Shown: one piece after another, positions 37,023-49,072 of the stretch
Layout: the number at the start of each line of letters is the position of its first letter
Numbering within the stretch: the first letter of the stretch is position 1
The notes under the pieces: generated by a model
Database searches by the model: none
The model's input: the letters and a program-made list of their open reading frames with translations, nothing else
Told to the model about the DNA's origin: nothing
Source: Pochonia chlamydosporia 170
Lineage: Eukaryota > Ascomycota > Sordariomycetes > Hypocreales > Clavicipitaceae
DNA length: 64,000 bases
NCBI RefSeq assembly: GCF_001653235.2
Contig: NC_035792.1
Span: 2,418,001-2,482,000 of the forward strand
Reading direction: 5' to 3'
Made by a program: the position numbers and the translations under genes

Positions 37023-39488
37023 ATGGCTCGTTATCTTACACCGGCCAAAATTGGGCTGCTGGCCCTTGTGGAACTGTACACAGAGGAAGCAGTCCCGAGC
37101 GACGCTGTGTTGCCCGTCCTTTCATTCATCACTTCGCATCTTATGGACCACGACTCTACGGATCCGTTGTCATCACAAGAAGCACGATGGACGAAAGCAG
37201 AGCGCACTGTGAGTTTAGTCATTACCATCAAAGACTTTGAAAAGCTTCTCGGTAGCTATCCCTTCTTGATGGGAATGCCAGGCAGGAAGCTGTGGGATCA
37301 ATTTCTGGGCAAATTATGGGACATCAACTCGCTGGACGCTCTGAATGATTTTTTTGACAGAATTGCAGACGTGCTGGCTAAGACAAAAGAAGAAACCCAG
37401 AGGGACGAGGAAGAAGACTCCTTGGAGGTTGATGCGAAGATAAGACTGTCGCGCAACTCGCCATTTGGAGCGTTTGTTCGGAAGTCACGCCTAGAATTTC
37501 AACGACTGCGATTTCATGACTGTACGGAACTGTGGAAAGCCTTTGTGCGATACCGCCAGCCTACCGCCGCCTACCTGAGGAGGAAGAACCCCAATTTTGG
37601 ACGATTAAGTTTCGACAACGTCCTTTTGCTGGGCGAGCAAGAGGACTGGGATCCGGCAAGCGTGTCTGCTTTGGCGGCAGTTGCGTATGGCGATATGCTC
37701 ATGGGAGATGAGAATGCCACTGTACCTGTGAGCACTGACGATGTGGAATCGTTACTCGAGTTCCAGATTGAACAGATGCAGAGTAAGGACACTTGCTATT
37801 ATGGTTGGTCAATGGCGGAAGCTAACTTGGTTAGAGTATGGAAATCGAATTCCCTTGGAAATACGGCACCAGTTCCAAGATCTTTTGCATGACAGCTTTC
37901 TTGTCCCCAGTCTTACACACTATTTGAGGTACGATCCAGTCGTTAATGCCTCATGGTAAAGTCTTGTTTCTAACCAAAGTACAGCTTTCTCGATGCTTGG
38001 AGGTCTGGGGACTATCCCACCGCGTTCGACTTCTTGCATAGATACTTTGATTACACCATGCAATATCGGGACAGACTCTTTTACCAATATGCCCTTATGA
38101 ATTTGGCCGTTTTGCAGGCAGATTTTGGATGCTACAAGGAAGCCGTCGCGGCTATGCTGGAAACCGTTTCCACGGCACGAGAAAACAGGGATATGACATG
38201 CCTCAATTTTGCGTTGAATTGGCTATTTCATTTCGGGCGAGCACACCCAAACTTGGTACACGAATTGGAGTCAAACAGCTTGTTGGGAGCCGGCAAGGAG
38301 AGCCTGGCTTTCTTAAGAGTGAAGGCCAAGGAATCTGGGATGTGGACTCTGTGGAGTTCTGTGCTTCTAAGTGAAGCCAAACTCGGCCTCATCAACGGAG
38401 ACAGCGTTGCCACGTCTCTGGAATTCATGGTTCGAAGTTCCCAAGTCATTGTGGAGAGGAACATGAAGACAATGTTTGGGTCCCAGCTCGCGTTATACTC
38501 TGCTTTATGGAGTCGACTCGGCCTGAGCCAGTTGTCGACTTTGACCTCGGACATATTCTTACGATGTCACGCACGACACGCAGTGTTCGACGACGAACTC
38601 AAACACACCTGCCGAATCGCACTCACACTATCCGACCGCGGTCGGTACGATGAAGGTATCCAACTCCTGGAAAGGCTTGATGAGAACTCGTTGCGCTCAT
38701 GGAAGCCCAGCCAATATTGGCACAAATACAGAGCCATCATAAAACTGAAGAAAGACTTGCACCATAATAATCTAGATGGTGCCGAAGAGCTGCTCGACCA
38801 ACTTTTGCAGTCCGAGTCGGACGACCTGGAGCCTGACATGGCTTTCATCATCGATTCACTCCACATCGACTGCTTAATCCGTCGTGGTGATTTACAAAAG
38901 GCATTCCAAAAGGTCGAAAGCTTAATATGCAAGCTACGAGATGAGAACAAGGACATTGCTCTACGGGTCAAGCTTCTCCTACTAAAGGTCGCCTTGCTGG
39001 ACAAATGTGGTCGTCCGCAAAGAGCCTTTTCAACAGCAGTACGCGCCACAAACATAGCATGGCGCGCACGACTTATGCCTTGCCTGTGGCAGGCCGTCGG
39101 TGCATTATCCAACATTCTCGTATCTCTGGGCGAGTTCGAAGCATCTGCGCAGCTCCTCGTCGCAGTCATACCAAGGGCGTTGGAGTGCGAGTCGTCCGCC
39201 CTGTCCGCCCAGCTCTACTCTTTCCTGGCTGACGCAAATATGGGCATGGCTGGCAAGGTGCCTCCAAAGTCGAGCAAGCGTACTGAACACATGACCAGAG
39301 CACTGTCAGCGGTACAAAAGTCGTTTGATCACTACTCGGCAATTCAGGATATCAAAAACCAATGCGAAATGATGGCCAAGAAGGCAATGATTATGAAACT
39401 CACGGGAGAAATGGCACTGGCTGCGGACTATGCAGCAGCATATGTGGAGTTGCGGAAAACAGCGGAATCATTAAGTCTCGGGCGATGA
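37023..39488 (+). CDS. APC5: Anaphase-promoting complex subunit 5
   Basis: Three exons, 37023..37782, 37835..37928 and 37985..39488, give 785 aa. The N-terminus MARYLTPAKIGLLALVELY and the region LEFQIEQMQKYGNRIP, restored by splicing, match fungal Apc5. The central part contains the Apc5 TPR segment (YYTMQYRD-type, here DYTMQYRDRLFYQYALMNLA), and helical repeats run to the C-terminus. Apc5 is a scaffold TPR subunit of the ubiquitin ligase that drives anaphase and mitotic exit. The gene is a regular neighbour of COX13 and APN2 at MAT loci. It converges with the CIA30-domain gene 242 bp away. Confidence 0.92.
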
Positions 39489-39730
39489 TGAGGACGCATA
39501 AAGCTGATTGTGTAGAAACATATTTTATACGTACACCAGGTTCAGTTGCCAATGTATATCAATAGATGGCGTATCAACCCTAAAATAAATCATACAATGA
39601 CCCTGGGATACATACCAAGGACTTCCTAAGAACACTCAAAGAGAAAGCTTTAGTTGTTTCCCATGCCTCTCTGGATAGTTGTGAGCGTTCGCATTGTAAA
39701 CCTGACACCATCGGCCAGTCATTCTTCGGC

Positions 39731-40569
39731 CTACCACTGAATCTTCTCCCCCTTCTTATTCTTCAACTCACTTCCTCCCGAATCAACCACCGTCGCCCCC
39801 TCAGAAACCTCATTCGTAGCCCACACCCTCTCTATACACAGCTCAAACGGGCCCTCCACACGATCCGTCAACCCAATACCAACAGTCCTCACTCTCTGTC
39901 TCAAAATCTCCGTCTGTGGCTCCACCACAAATCCGTGGTTCGTCCTCACAAAATCATTCCATTTAATCATAATAGTCTCCCATTGACCAGGCCGTTTGGC
40001 AAACAAGCGATGTTGATGCAGATCCGTAGGTTCCACCGCCTCAGTCTGCAGATTGACAAAGTACGACCTCCCATCTGACTTGATCCGCAGGGCCAAATAC
40101 GCATAGGGGTCAATATCCCAGACCGATCGGCCGAATACAGTCGGTGCTTGGTCGGGTGTGCGAAAGGCAGCGTATCCGCTGCGCTGGATGTTCAGTCGAT
40201 CCGCAGGGAGGGAGGTAGATATTTGGCCGTGGAAGCGGGCGTATGATGATGGTGAGGAGTTGGTGTTCTTTGCGGGAGAGTTGGTGTCGGAAGATATGAA
40301 GTCGAGGTGGCTTTTTGAAGAGCCGCCAATCAAGTTGTCGGACATGAGGATACAATCTCGTATCGATTCGGCGCTGTTGAATTCGTACAATGCACGAGGG
40401 CCAAGCGGCCCTTTCACTGCTTCCATCTTCAGCGCTGACACGCTGTTAGCCCTCATGAATACAATCATAAATCAGTGTCGGTCAACAAACCGATGCTAGT
40501 GCGCCTTCGCAGCTCATCCATGCTGCGGCCTAGCAGGCCCTTTCCCAGAAGTGGTGTGGTGACCCTCAT
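39731..40569 (-). CDS. CIA30 family protein (complex I intermediate-associated)
   Basis: Two exons on the minus strand, 40569..40491 and 40434..39731, give 260 aa; the 56-bp intron joins RRRTSI to ALKMEAV. A CIA30 domain covers about residues 30-225 (ALYEFNS, YARFHGQIS, GYAAFRTP, WDIDPYAYLALRIKSDGRSYFVN). It ends with the FELCIERVWATN segment. Members assist assembly of mitochondrial NADH:ubiquinone oxidoreductase. The basic N-terminus with leucines could be a mitochondrial presequence. It is divergent from the mL45-like gene, so two mitochondrial genes share a promoter region. Confidence 0.85.
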
Positions 40570-41049
40570 GATGGCGAAGGACGGAGGTTGTAGATGCTTC
40601 GAATTGCTGAGCGCGAGTTGCTCAGCCAGAGCCAATTGGCTCACCGGTTCTCCAAGAACATGAGCTATCTGTATATCAGTGTGCGTTGATTCGGAGTATC
40701 GCACGTGCCGTGACGGCGAAAGCTCTTGCGACGGATTATGACGTTGAAATGGACATTTGATGGAGCTTGATCGAAGTGGAAGACATCAAATCCGCACTGC
40801 GCACTGGGTGTGGATCCTAGTACCTCGCAGCGGAAAGCACCACTTTTGCACATACTTACCTTACCATGTGCATCGGCTAGGGGCAATAATTTAATCCGCC
40901 CTCGAACTTCTTTCCGCCAACAATTTCCGACATCACCATCCTACGGCTCGACCACGCCAACGGCCCCCGAATCTCGGCCCAAACAACCCAATCGAAGAAT
41001 ATTGCGAGCTTGTGGCGCCGTCACTCGCCAGAGCGATTCTTCAGACAAT
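40570..41049. promoter_or_regulatory. Divergent region between two mitochondrial genes
   Basis: These 480 bp lie between two divergent start codons. An open frame runs through it in frame with the right-hand gene from 40810, so the true start of that gene could lie here. Confidence 0.4.
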
Positions 41050-42074
41050 ATGGCGTCGCTAACACCAACATGGCGGGCCGGCGCCTCACACCCAATTCGA
41101 CGTGCCATCAGGAGACCCTTGATCATACCAACCCCGAGACATTATGCATCTATGGTCGGCAGAAACAAGATTATTCGAGAGATGGACCGCGCTTCTCGCC
41201 AGAGCTCAAACAAAATGGCCAAAGAGCAAAGCATGTCGAATATGCAAAAGCTTGCAAATGCCGAATATTTCAAAGACGGAGGTGGCCCTCTGTTTCCAGG
41301 TTCGTCCAACACCAAACAGCACCATAAACTACAAACTCCCTAGATGATGGTAATCAAAGCTAACACCCAAGTTTTCTAGGCACATTCGTCTCCCTCCCGC
41401 TATCGCAATACCCCAAATCCCCATCCGACTTCCTCACATACCAAATCTCCCGCATGAAGCACTGGCTCATCTGCGCGACCTCAGTCCTCAACTTCAAGCT
41501 CAAATCGATGCCCAACTGGACGACACGACCGAAATGGAAAGCCCGCCGCGGCAAGATTGCACCGACCGCGAAAGCCATGTACCGCGAGATGATGGAAGCC
41601 TTTGCCGCAGGAGACAAAGCCACCCTCAACAAGATCTGCCTCGGCGCATTCGCCAAGACGCTCAACGCAGCCATTGACCGTCGGGATCCCAAGGAACGGG
41701 TACGCTTCGAAGTAGTCAAGTACAACAAGGGGCTTTTCTACCCCAAGTTGATGTCTCACCAGATTCACGAGGTCAACCCGTTTGACAAGACCTTGATGAC
41801 GGAACAGGCTGTCGTGGGGATTGCGTCGACGCAGCAGTTATCGAAGGTTAGTGCTGTCACGGGGCAGACGATCCCGGGGAGCTTGAAGCTGCAGGATAAG
41901 ATTGAGTACGTCGTGCTGTCGAGACAGGCGAACCAGAAGACTTTTGAGACTACGCCTTGGCGGATATGGGGGACTACCTCTGTGACGACCCTGGACGCAT
42001 ACCTGCGGGAGAAGGCTGTTATAGATAAAGAGCAGGCTAGACGGGCGGGTTGGACTGATTCAGCTTCGAAATGA
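41050..42074 (+). CDS. Tim44-like mitochondrial protein, mL45/Mba1 family
   Basis: Two exons, 41050..41299 and 41380..42074, give 314 aa; the 80-bp intron joins GGGPLFPG to TFVSLPLSQYP. The N-terminus is rich in Arg and Ala and lacks acids, as expected for a mitochondrial presequence. The Tim44-like fold follows: TTRPKWKARRGKIAPTAKAM, then REMMEAFAAGDKATL, and a C-terminal WRIWGTTSVTT. Relatives are the large-subunit protein mL45 and the yeast membrane-ribosome receptor Mba1, which dock mitoribosomes at the inner membrane. An in-frame ATG at 40810 would add 80 residues; 41050 was preferred because the presequence starts there. Confidence 0.75.
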
Positions 42075-42470
42075 GAAACTGTGGGACGGAGAACATATGT
42101 TTAGAAAGAGTGGGATGGTATGACATGATGGAGCACGTGGTTGAAAATGTAAATCAAGCGTCGACGTTGGGTCACGAAGCTTTGTAACTGTACCATAACA
42201 TATTGCATAGGGAGCGAAAAAGGACAAGTTGCGGTTGGGAAGGATGTATTCTTCTCCCACCTATCATTTGTACTATCATTATCCTATTTATTATATTGTT
42301 CTCACACATACTTCGGTTTCCCGTCATGGCAAACCATGTCATGATTCCCCTCAAGATGAAATATCCCATGCCGTCCTTTCCACCTCTTCCCCACTTGTCC
42401 ACGCTGTCAAACAGTCTTGCACAGCGGACTGGTCGTATCCCTAACGGCATACACGTGCTCAGGTACATGC
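42075..42470. other. Convergent intergenic region
   Basis: These 396 bp contain the 3' ends of the mL45-like gene and the symporter gene. No gene is seen. Confidence 0.35.
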
Positions 42471-44832
42471 TTAAAAGAACTTGCCAGCCTTTGTGGACGT
42501 GACCACAGTCTCACGCGGCACATCCGAGTCGCTGACCGTGCGAGTCATCAGTGGTCGATCCAGGGCATCAAATCGCTCATGGCGAATCTTGGCCTTGATA
42601 TACTGGAAAGACAAGCGCAGCGCAAGAGCACCAAAGCCCCAGAGGAGCCCACCAAAAGGGGCAGCGACGAATGCGCCAAACGCGCTCCAATCATTGGCGT
42701 ACAGACCATTCTCAAGCAGAAGAAGTTGAGCGCCTTCCTTGGCATCGCCATAGTAAATAGCTCCAAAGATGAAGACTGTCAAGATTCCACCCAGGCCACC
42801 GACAACGACTTCAAACCCACGCCACCAGTAGAGTCTGTCGCTGAGTCCGAGACACAGGACGGGGATGGTAGCTGCGGAGAGGAGATCGCTGATGAGATAA
42901 ATCTGTAGGATAGACGATGCCCGCAGTGCGACAACCACGACAGGGATGATGATGAGCACGACCATCCCACGGATGTACCAGATGTTGAGGCGGTTGCGGA
43001 ACAAGTCATTGGAGGCCGAAGACACCATGGCAGACTGCAAACTATCAAAGGCAGCGGTACTGAGGGATACAACCATGACGAGGATAATGCCAACAACCCA
43101 GTTGGGCAACCGCTCAAGTAGCAAGAAGAATGCCAATGAGCCCGCCTGCGCTGGTTCACCTGGCCATGCGCCACTCCAAGCAGCAATCAGACCGGTACAG
43201 CCGACAAGCGTGAGGATGCATAGAATGGTGACCATGGCAATGGACACACCGATCCATAGGTCCTTATCAGATCTCGAGGAGAATGTTCGAAGCCAGAAGT
43301 TGGACAGGAAGAAGTCGTTGGTGAAAACGGCAACAGGCAAAATGTACAGGAGCTGCCAGCCCAGAAGACTGGGTTCCAGGAGGTGCGACGAATCGATAAG
43401 GTCGCGCTGGATATCTGTCTTGGCACCAACAGTGATGGTGGCAATAATGATGAGGCCAACAACCATCCCGCCTTGGACGACGTCTGTCAAAAACGAGATT
43501 TTGAATCCACCCAAGGCTTTTTCAATGGTTAGCAAATGGTGCGAACTGTGGCATGACTGTCAGAGAAGGGAAATCTTACAAGTATAGATGGTGGTGATGA
43601 CGCATTCAACGATGATGACTGGCAGGCTGTCGATTCCGGTCAATGTGCTAACAACTTGACCGAGAGCAGACAACTCTGCGACCATGTACAGGAACAAGGT
43701 AACCAAGGTCATGAAGCTGAGGTAGAGCATTGCAACGGTTCCATATCGCTGTCTCGTCCACTCTGTCAAGACGAAGCCTTCGGGACATTTGCGACGGATA
43801 ATAGGTCCGAGAGCTCCAAAAAGGAGCATTGGCAATGCCGAAGCCAAGGCGTAAATGATGACTCCCTGAACACCGGTGATGGTTGCGAGCTCAGGGTAGG
43901 AGAAGAGAATACCAGCTCCGAGGGCTAAAATTGTCAGTACGAAACAAACGTGGTTTAGTAGTGCTTGAGCAAGAAGGGGTTTGGAGCGGCAACACATTTC
44001 CCACGCAAGCATTAACTTGATCGAGTAATTACGGTGCAATCTCAGCTTCAAATCCGCGAAGGGTAAAATCTCTCCGGGAACTGCAGTGCCCAGGAGTTGG
44101 ATCTCACGCTTCGTTTCATATCGGCGCCCGTAGTGAGCCGCATCTTCTCCCCTCTTGCGACGAGGATATTGATGCTTTTTGTTTTCTTCTTCTCATGACA
44201 CGTGAAGTAATTCCCGTGAGATGGGACCTCAGTTTGCAGCTAGACGATTAGAAGCACCAGACACAAAAGTGGTCAAAAGCCTCGTCGGCAAGAGGAGAGG
44301 AGAATAAGATCAAGAGAGGAACCTACTCATTCAAGTTGACTGTTGCAAAATATGCGTTTGCCCGAACAAACGTAAATGAACCAAGTTGTTCATTGGGTAT
44401 CGACGTTGACATCCGTGGGCCGTTAAGGCTACCGCTCCGGAATATGACGCTGTAACCGAGCCATGGAGACTCTACTCACCAGAGGCGATGAAGTTGAGTG
44501 CAAGCGGGAAAGCTACAGGAAGAAGAAAATTGTGTTAGTTCAGCCGTGGCTCGTATGTATTACTCGTGGCTTGAATTGCGCTGAGTATTTGCATATAACT
44601 TTGAGCACTGCTCACCACTCTGTGTTCCATTGCTATTCAAGAAATCCTGCTTGGACTGGTTTCTCATCCGCCAAGCGATTCCTGTTCCCAGAACGCTGCG
44701 AAACAAGAAGGTTAGTTTAGCACCTGATAGGTTTGATGATGGGGGAGAAGAGCAAATTCTGGTTGCATACAGGAAGGCTCCATATGTGAGATAGATGATG
44801 GCATTGGATGCCTGAAAAGACGGTTGGCCCAT
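42471..44832 (-). CDS. Sodium:solute symporter family transporter, urea (DUR3-like)
   Basis: Five exons on the minus strand, 44832..44771, 44695..44616, 44512..44480, 43924..43580 and 43516..42471, give 521 aa. Exon 3 is only 33 nt and is followed by a 555-bp intron. The protein has about a dozen hydrophobic helices. SSS-type segments include ALNFIASALGAGILFSYPE, PEGFVLTEWTRQRYG, TIYTSLGGFKISFLTDVVQG and NDFFLSNFWLRTFSSRSDKDL. Fungal relatives are annotated as urea active transporters in the plasma membrane. The protein is shorter than classical Dur3 (about 700 aa) and its N-terminus differs, so it is a distinct subfamily and the substrate is inferred. Donor choice for exon 2 (GTGAGC rather than GTGGTG) rests on the frame. 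Confidence 0.8.
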
Positions 44833-46297
44833 GTTGTCGACTTTGGCTAAGCCTTGAGTAGAAGTCGGCTAGATGAGTTTGTGAGAGGAGAGGGAAGATT
44901 GAAGGAGGTGAGATGAAATCCAGGTTCCCTCAGCTATAAAAGCGCTTTTGTACCAGGGCCAGCAAGAAAAATCTTCGGCGGATTGCAGCGACGGCTGTTT
45001 GGAGGGAAAAAACGCGCGACTGCCGACAGCTGCATCTCTGTTGGCCACTATCCGGTGCCACAAGGACCGAACCGGGTTAGAATTGGCGTTTTGGTGGGGG
45101 GTTCGATTTTAATGGTGGATCAGAAGAGTCTAGTTGAAGTACGTACTCCGTAGTCGCTGGTTAAATTGCTCCATCTGATCTGGGATGAATGAAATAGTGG
45201 TGCGGTGGTGCGGTGGTGCGGTGGTGCGGTGCAGCAAGCGAGTGAGAAAAGAGAGGTTGAGAGCATGAGTGGGCGAGTGTGTAGATGGCAGGTTGAAGAA
45301 GTCGAGTCGAGGGACATGGAGGATATTGATGTCTGCATCTCATTGGGAGTCAAGCCAAACATTGAACATTTGCTTTAGCTAGCACTTGACTAGACTGGGC
45401 CCTACAAACACCAAACTACAGTGGCTCACCCGCTGATGTCCTCGCTGTAATAAAGTTTGTAGCCTCTGCACGAACCCCCCGCCTCCTCCGTCCCAACTGA
45501 TGTCCTCCATCTTCAGCCAAAAAACCTCCTTGACCGTTGCCCTGCTTCCGCTCACACATCTCCACTTTCAACCACATGGCAGTCGCGCGAGCCACATGGC
45601 ATCATCCATCAATAGTAAACAAGGTACTATTATTGCCAAGATACGTTCGTGTTGATTCCATGTATCTCAATGGTCGCTGCCTTCTACTCATCACAAGCGT
45701 GGGCATAATCTCTCCAGTGGCTTGATATTGCGATTGTTAAAAAGGTGGAAAAGAAAAGAAATTTACTCTACAAATGGCCCCTTGGCCAACCTACTCCCTA
45801 GATTACAGGATACCAATTACCTGAGTCGTTCCCAGAATGGATTATCCTATCTCTACTTACGATATTCCTGAAATACTCAGACAAGTGTCCCCCAAGCCGA
45901 TTCGTCTTCGCAAGCTTGTTACCCCAATCCGTACCACAGAGTCTCCTTTCGTGTCAGCCACCCAGGCAGCTCAAGTTGAGAACGAGACGTGCATTGTGCA
46001 ATAAAAGACCCTGAAAACTCAAAAGGAAAAAGATCAAAGAAAAGAAGTGTTGATAACCTGGCCAATTTCTGCCACTGCCATATTCTCGCACTGTTTGCGC
46101 ATCTGTTCTTCTGCGCGGTTCTAATCTGTCGAACCAACAAAGCGGACTTTTCAGGAACAATATGAAGAAAGTATGAAACAATTAAATCAAGCGAAACGAA
46201 CAAATCTTAGAATGGTGAATATCGCAGGTCCTTTAAGGGCAACGTCTCGTTGACTGATGGTTCAGATCAAGTGAAATGAACGAAGCGCGAAGCGACT
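44833..46297. other. Intergenic region upstream of the symporter
   Basis: These 1.46 kb hold the symporter promoter and the 3' UTR of the RNA-binding protein gene. A GGTGGTGC repeat lies inside (separate entry). No gene is supported. Confidence 0.4.
45197..45232. repeat. GGTGGTGC tandem repeat, about four copies
   Basis: Four perfect 8-bp units ggtggtgc lie in tandem upstream of the symporter gene. Confidence 0.85.
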
Positions 46298-49072
46298 TTA
46301 CTCCGCCTTGTGGGGATTGTATTCTGAGGCAGCATCATTGTTCTGTCCTGCACCGGAATGTTGCACTGGTGGACCGGGGGGAGTAGCCATCATAGGTGGT
46401 GCTGGCATCATCATGTTATTGTAGAACATGGGATGAGTTGGGTATGGGGGAGTCATATAGGGCTGCATCATCCCCTCGTTGCCCTGATGGTGAGGAGTGA
46501 AGGGCCCTGCCATGTAAGAATAGCCTTGGGGATAAGACTGGTAGAACGGCGCCCATCCAAACGAGGGGGGCGGCATCATCAAACCCGTGCTGGACTGGTA
46601 TGAGGGGGCATGGCTACTGCTGGCAGCTGCAACCGGCCCGGAGCTATGACCCGAATTATTCGGAGCTACCACGTGTGAGTCCCCGTTTGCGGTGATACCT
46701 GGAGGAGTGTGCGGCCGAACCCCGGGGCGAGCGCCGTTGGGCAATTCGAACTCAACGGACTTCTTGCTTGGTGAGTTAGGACCCCGAACTCTGTGATGTG
46801 TTGGAGTCAATGGCAGCTCATGGCCTGATTCAGCTTGCTCTGGAACTTGCTCAGGATTCTGGGAAGCCATTGCTTTGCCAACCGAGGTGTCAACGTTAAA
46901 GATGGTCTGACGTGGACGTCTGCTAGGTCTGCAAGAGAAAGTCTTGTTGTAAGTTGTAGCCTGGTGATGAGACGTAACATTCTCAATCACAGATGTATCA
47001 TCATCAGCATTATGAATAGGAGCTGGCAAAAAGGTGCTAGCAATGCGACGTCTCGGGAGCGTAGACCAGCAGTTTCGAGGCATGGTTTCACGTCGTGGAG
47101 TCTCAAATGTTCGAGAATGCTTACGCTCCACGCGGACAGATCTACCATCAATGTCGGTACCATTCTAGGAGTTGGAAATTAGCACACTGCTCAGTTATCG
47201 ATATCTTCAAACTCACCATGGTTGTGATGAGGTCATCAGCGGCATCTGGTCTCGCAAACTCTACAAAAGCGAAACAGTTTGTTTGGCCTGGAACGCTGTT
47301 AGTGTAGCCCGCATTGGTAGTCCGACAAGAAGTAATACATGCCTGGCTTGCCGGGTATTTCCCTCTTGTATACCTGTACTCCCAATACTTCTCCGCTGGA
47401 GCTAGCAAGAGCGCGAAGAACGGTTTCAGTCATCTCTGGAGGAAGGTTGCCAACATACGCAGAGCGCCGATCCCTGTCATACTTCTTCATCAAAGCATCA
47501 CCGCCATCCCACTTGGACGCGGCAGATGCAATGTCGTTATTGCGCTTTGGGTTATTCGCCACGACAGTATACGTCTGGTTTTGAGAGAAGTACTGTGCAG
47601 TGTGTTAGACTAGAAGAGGTACAAGATCCGGAGCCTTCGTGACAAATAATCAAACATACCCGAACTGGCTCGCGTCTGGAATCATACATCTTGTATGTGA
47701 CTAAGACGGAAGGTGGAACGCCAAGAGAGCGTTGTGCGTCGTCATCCACAAATTCGCCTTTGGCAACCTCACCAAGCTGGCTGAGAAGATGCGTTGCCTC
47801 AGCAATGGTTGTTGGCATACCGTTTTTCTTGGAGACAAGAAAGGAAGCTAGTGAAGTCAGTAGCTGCTCCAGAGTGATGGTAAATGAATAATTCTATACA
47901 TTGAGCGCGGGCCATTTCGGTTCGACATGGTCGTCCCAAAATCTTCATGCCCTTTCCCAGTTTCTCTGCCTTCTGAGCATCATGATCGTTCTTTGAGATG
48001 TCAGATTAAAAGTTTACCTAGATTTAAACCATAAGGGAAGCAATCTTGACTTACTGTGAACTGGCAAAATGCATAAGGCATTTGATAGACATCTCTTTTG
48101 ATTTTCACCCAAACTTCTCCGAATTTGCTGAACTCCTTGGTCACTTCGAACTCAAGGACTTTGTCCTCATGGGGTTGAGACAGGCTAGTATAATCGGTTA
48201 GAACACATGCAATAAGAGATAGAGAATGCTACTAACTTCGCAACGAACATGCAAGCTGTGCCGGGGTATATTCCCTGAGCATCGATTCTGGTCGGAGAAT
48301 TGTCAAACACCTGCAGCTGGGAGTCTGCGCCAGTTGTTGATGGTATGAGAGGAGCCTCGGATGATGCCTCAGTAAAAATATCATCATCAACACTGGAGCC
48401 TACGAGGAAAGCCGACGAGCTGAGAGCACAGTGAGCTGGGTTCGAAATAGTCAAAGCTTGATAGAGTGTACCTGGTAGATTTAGGCGTCCCATCATCTGA
48501 AGCCGTTTTGCGCTGATTGCGACTACATCAAATCAGTCATCCCACGAAGCACAAAAGTAGGGGAGGGTTAAGAAGTATTACTGCGCAATGGGTGTCGGAG
48601 ATGCTCTGGCACTTGCATATCGTATACCGAGGGCTAGAAGTAGTGATTGTTAGACAGATAATTATTCAGCCCTGGGGTGAGAGGAGTGTAGACGTGAATT
48701 ATGAAGTTCTGCAGAGAAATACAAGGCTTGGGCTTTGGGCTATACCCAATAATTCGACAATGAAAAAACAAATGAACGAAAATTCAACCAAGATGTGTGT
48801 AAACACTCTCAACACATTGGTTAAAGCTTTGTGATGTAAATGGGTGAAGAAGAGTTACCACCAGATTAACACAAAGAGAATCTCATGCAAAAACAGGGCT
48901 TCGAAGAGGGTAGAAACTTGGTACAAATAAAATTCACCATATGGATGAAGGTTGGGATTTGAGGGAGAAGATACTCACAAACACCGCCATCACGCAGCGG
49001 ACTGGGAGACCCCAGATGGTCATGAGACGATGCCTTCCTCATGGGCCGGAAGTTTTCTCTGGCAGTTGCCAT
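46298..49072 (-). CDS. Multi-RRM RNA-binding protein
   Basis: Ten exons on the minus strand: 49072..48979, 48633..48582, 48522..48472, 48419..48237, 48184..48055, 47990..47900, 47847..47660, 47592..47339, 47295..47217 and 47164..46298. They give 662 aa with all phases agreeing. A first RRM (ACMFVANLSQ ... MPYAFCQFT) lies near 120-210 and a degenerate middle RRM near 215-290. The third RRM has RNP2 AYVGNL and RNP1-like NCFAFVEF near 315-400. The C-terminus is low-complexity with many Pro, Met, Tyr and Gln residues (GYSYMAGPF, MMMPAPPMM), typical of RNA-granule proteins. It likely binds mRNA. I do not recognise the specific orthologue. The intron between exons 1 and 2 is 345 bp; the others are 43-67 bp. 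Confidence 0.82.

Noticed and set aside
46930..46990. Possible extra intron in the last exon of the RNA-binding protein gene
   Set aside because: A good-looking acceptor (ctttctcttgcag) exists, but no GT donor gives a consistent phase, while reading straight through stays open.
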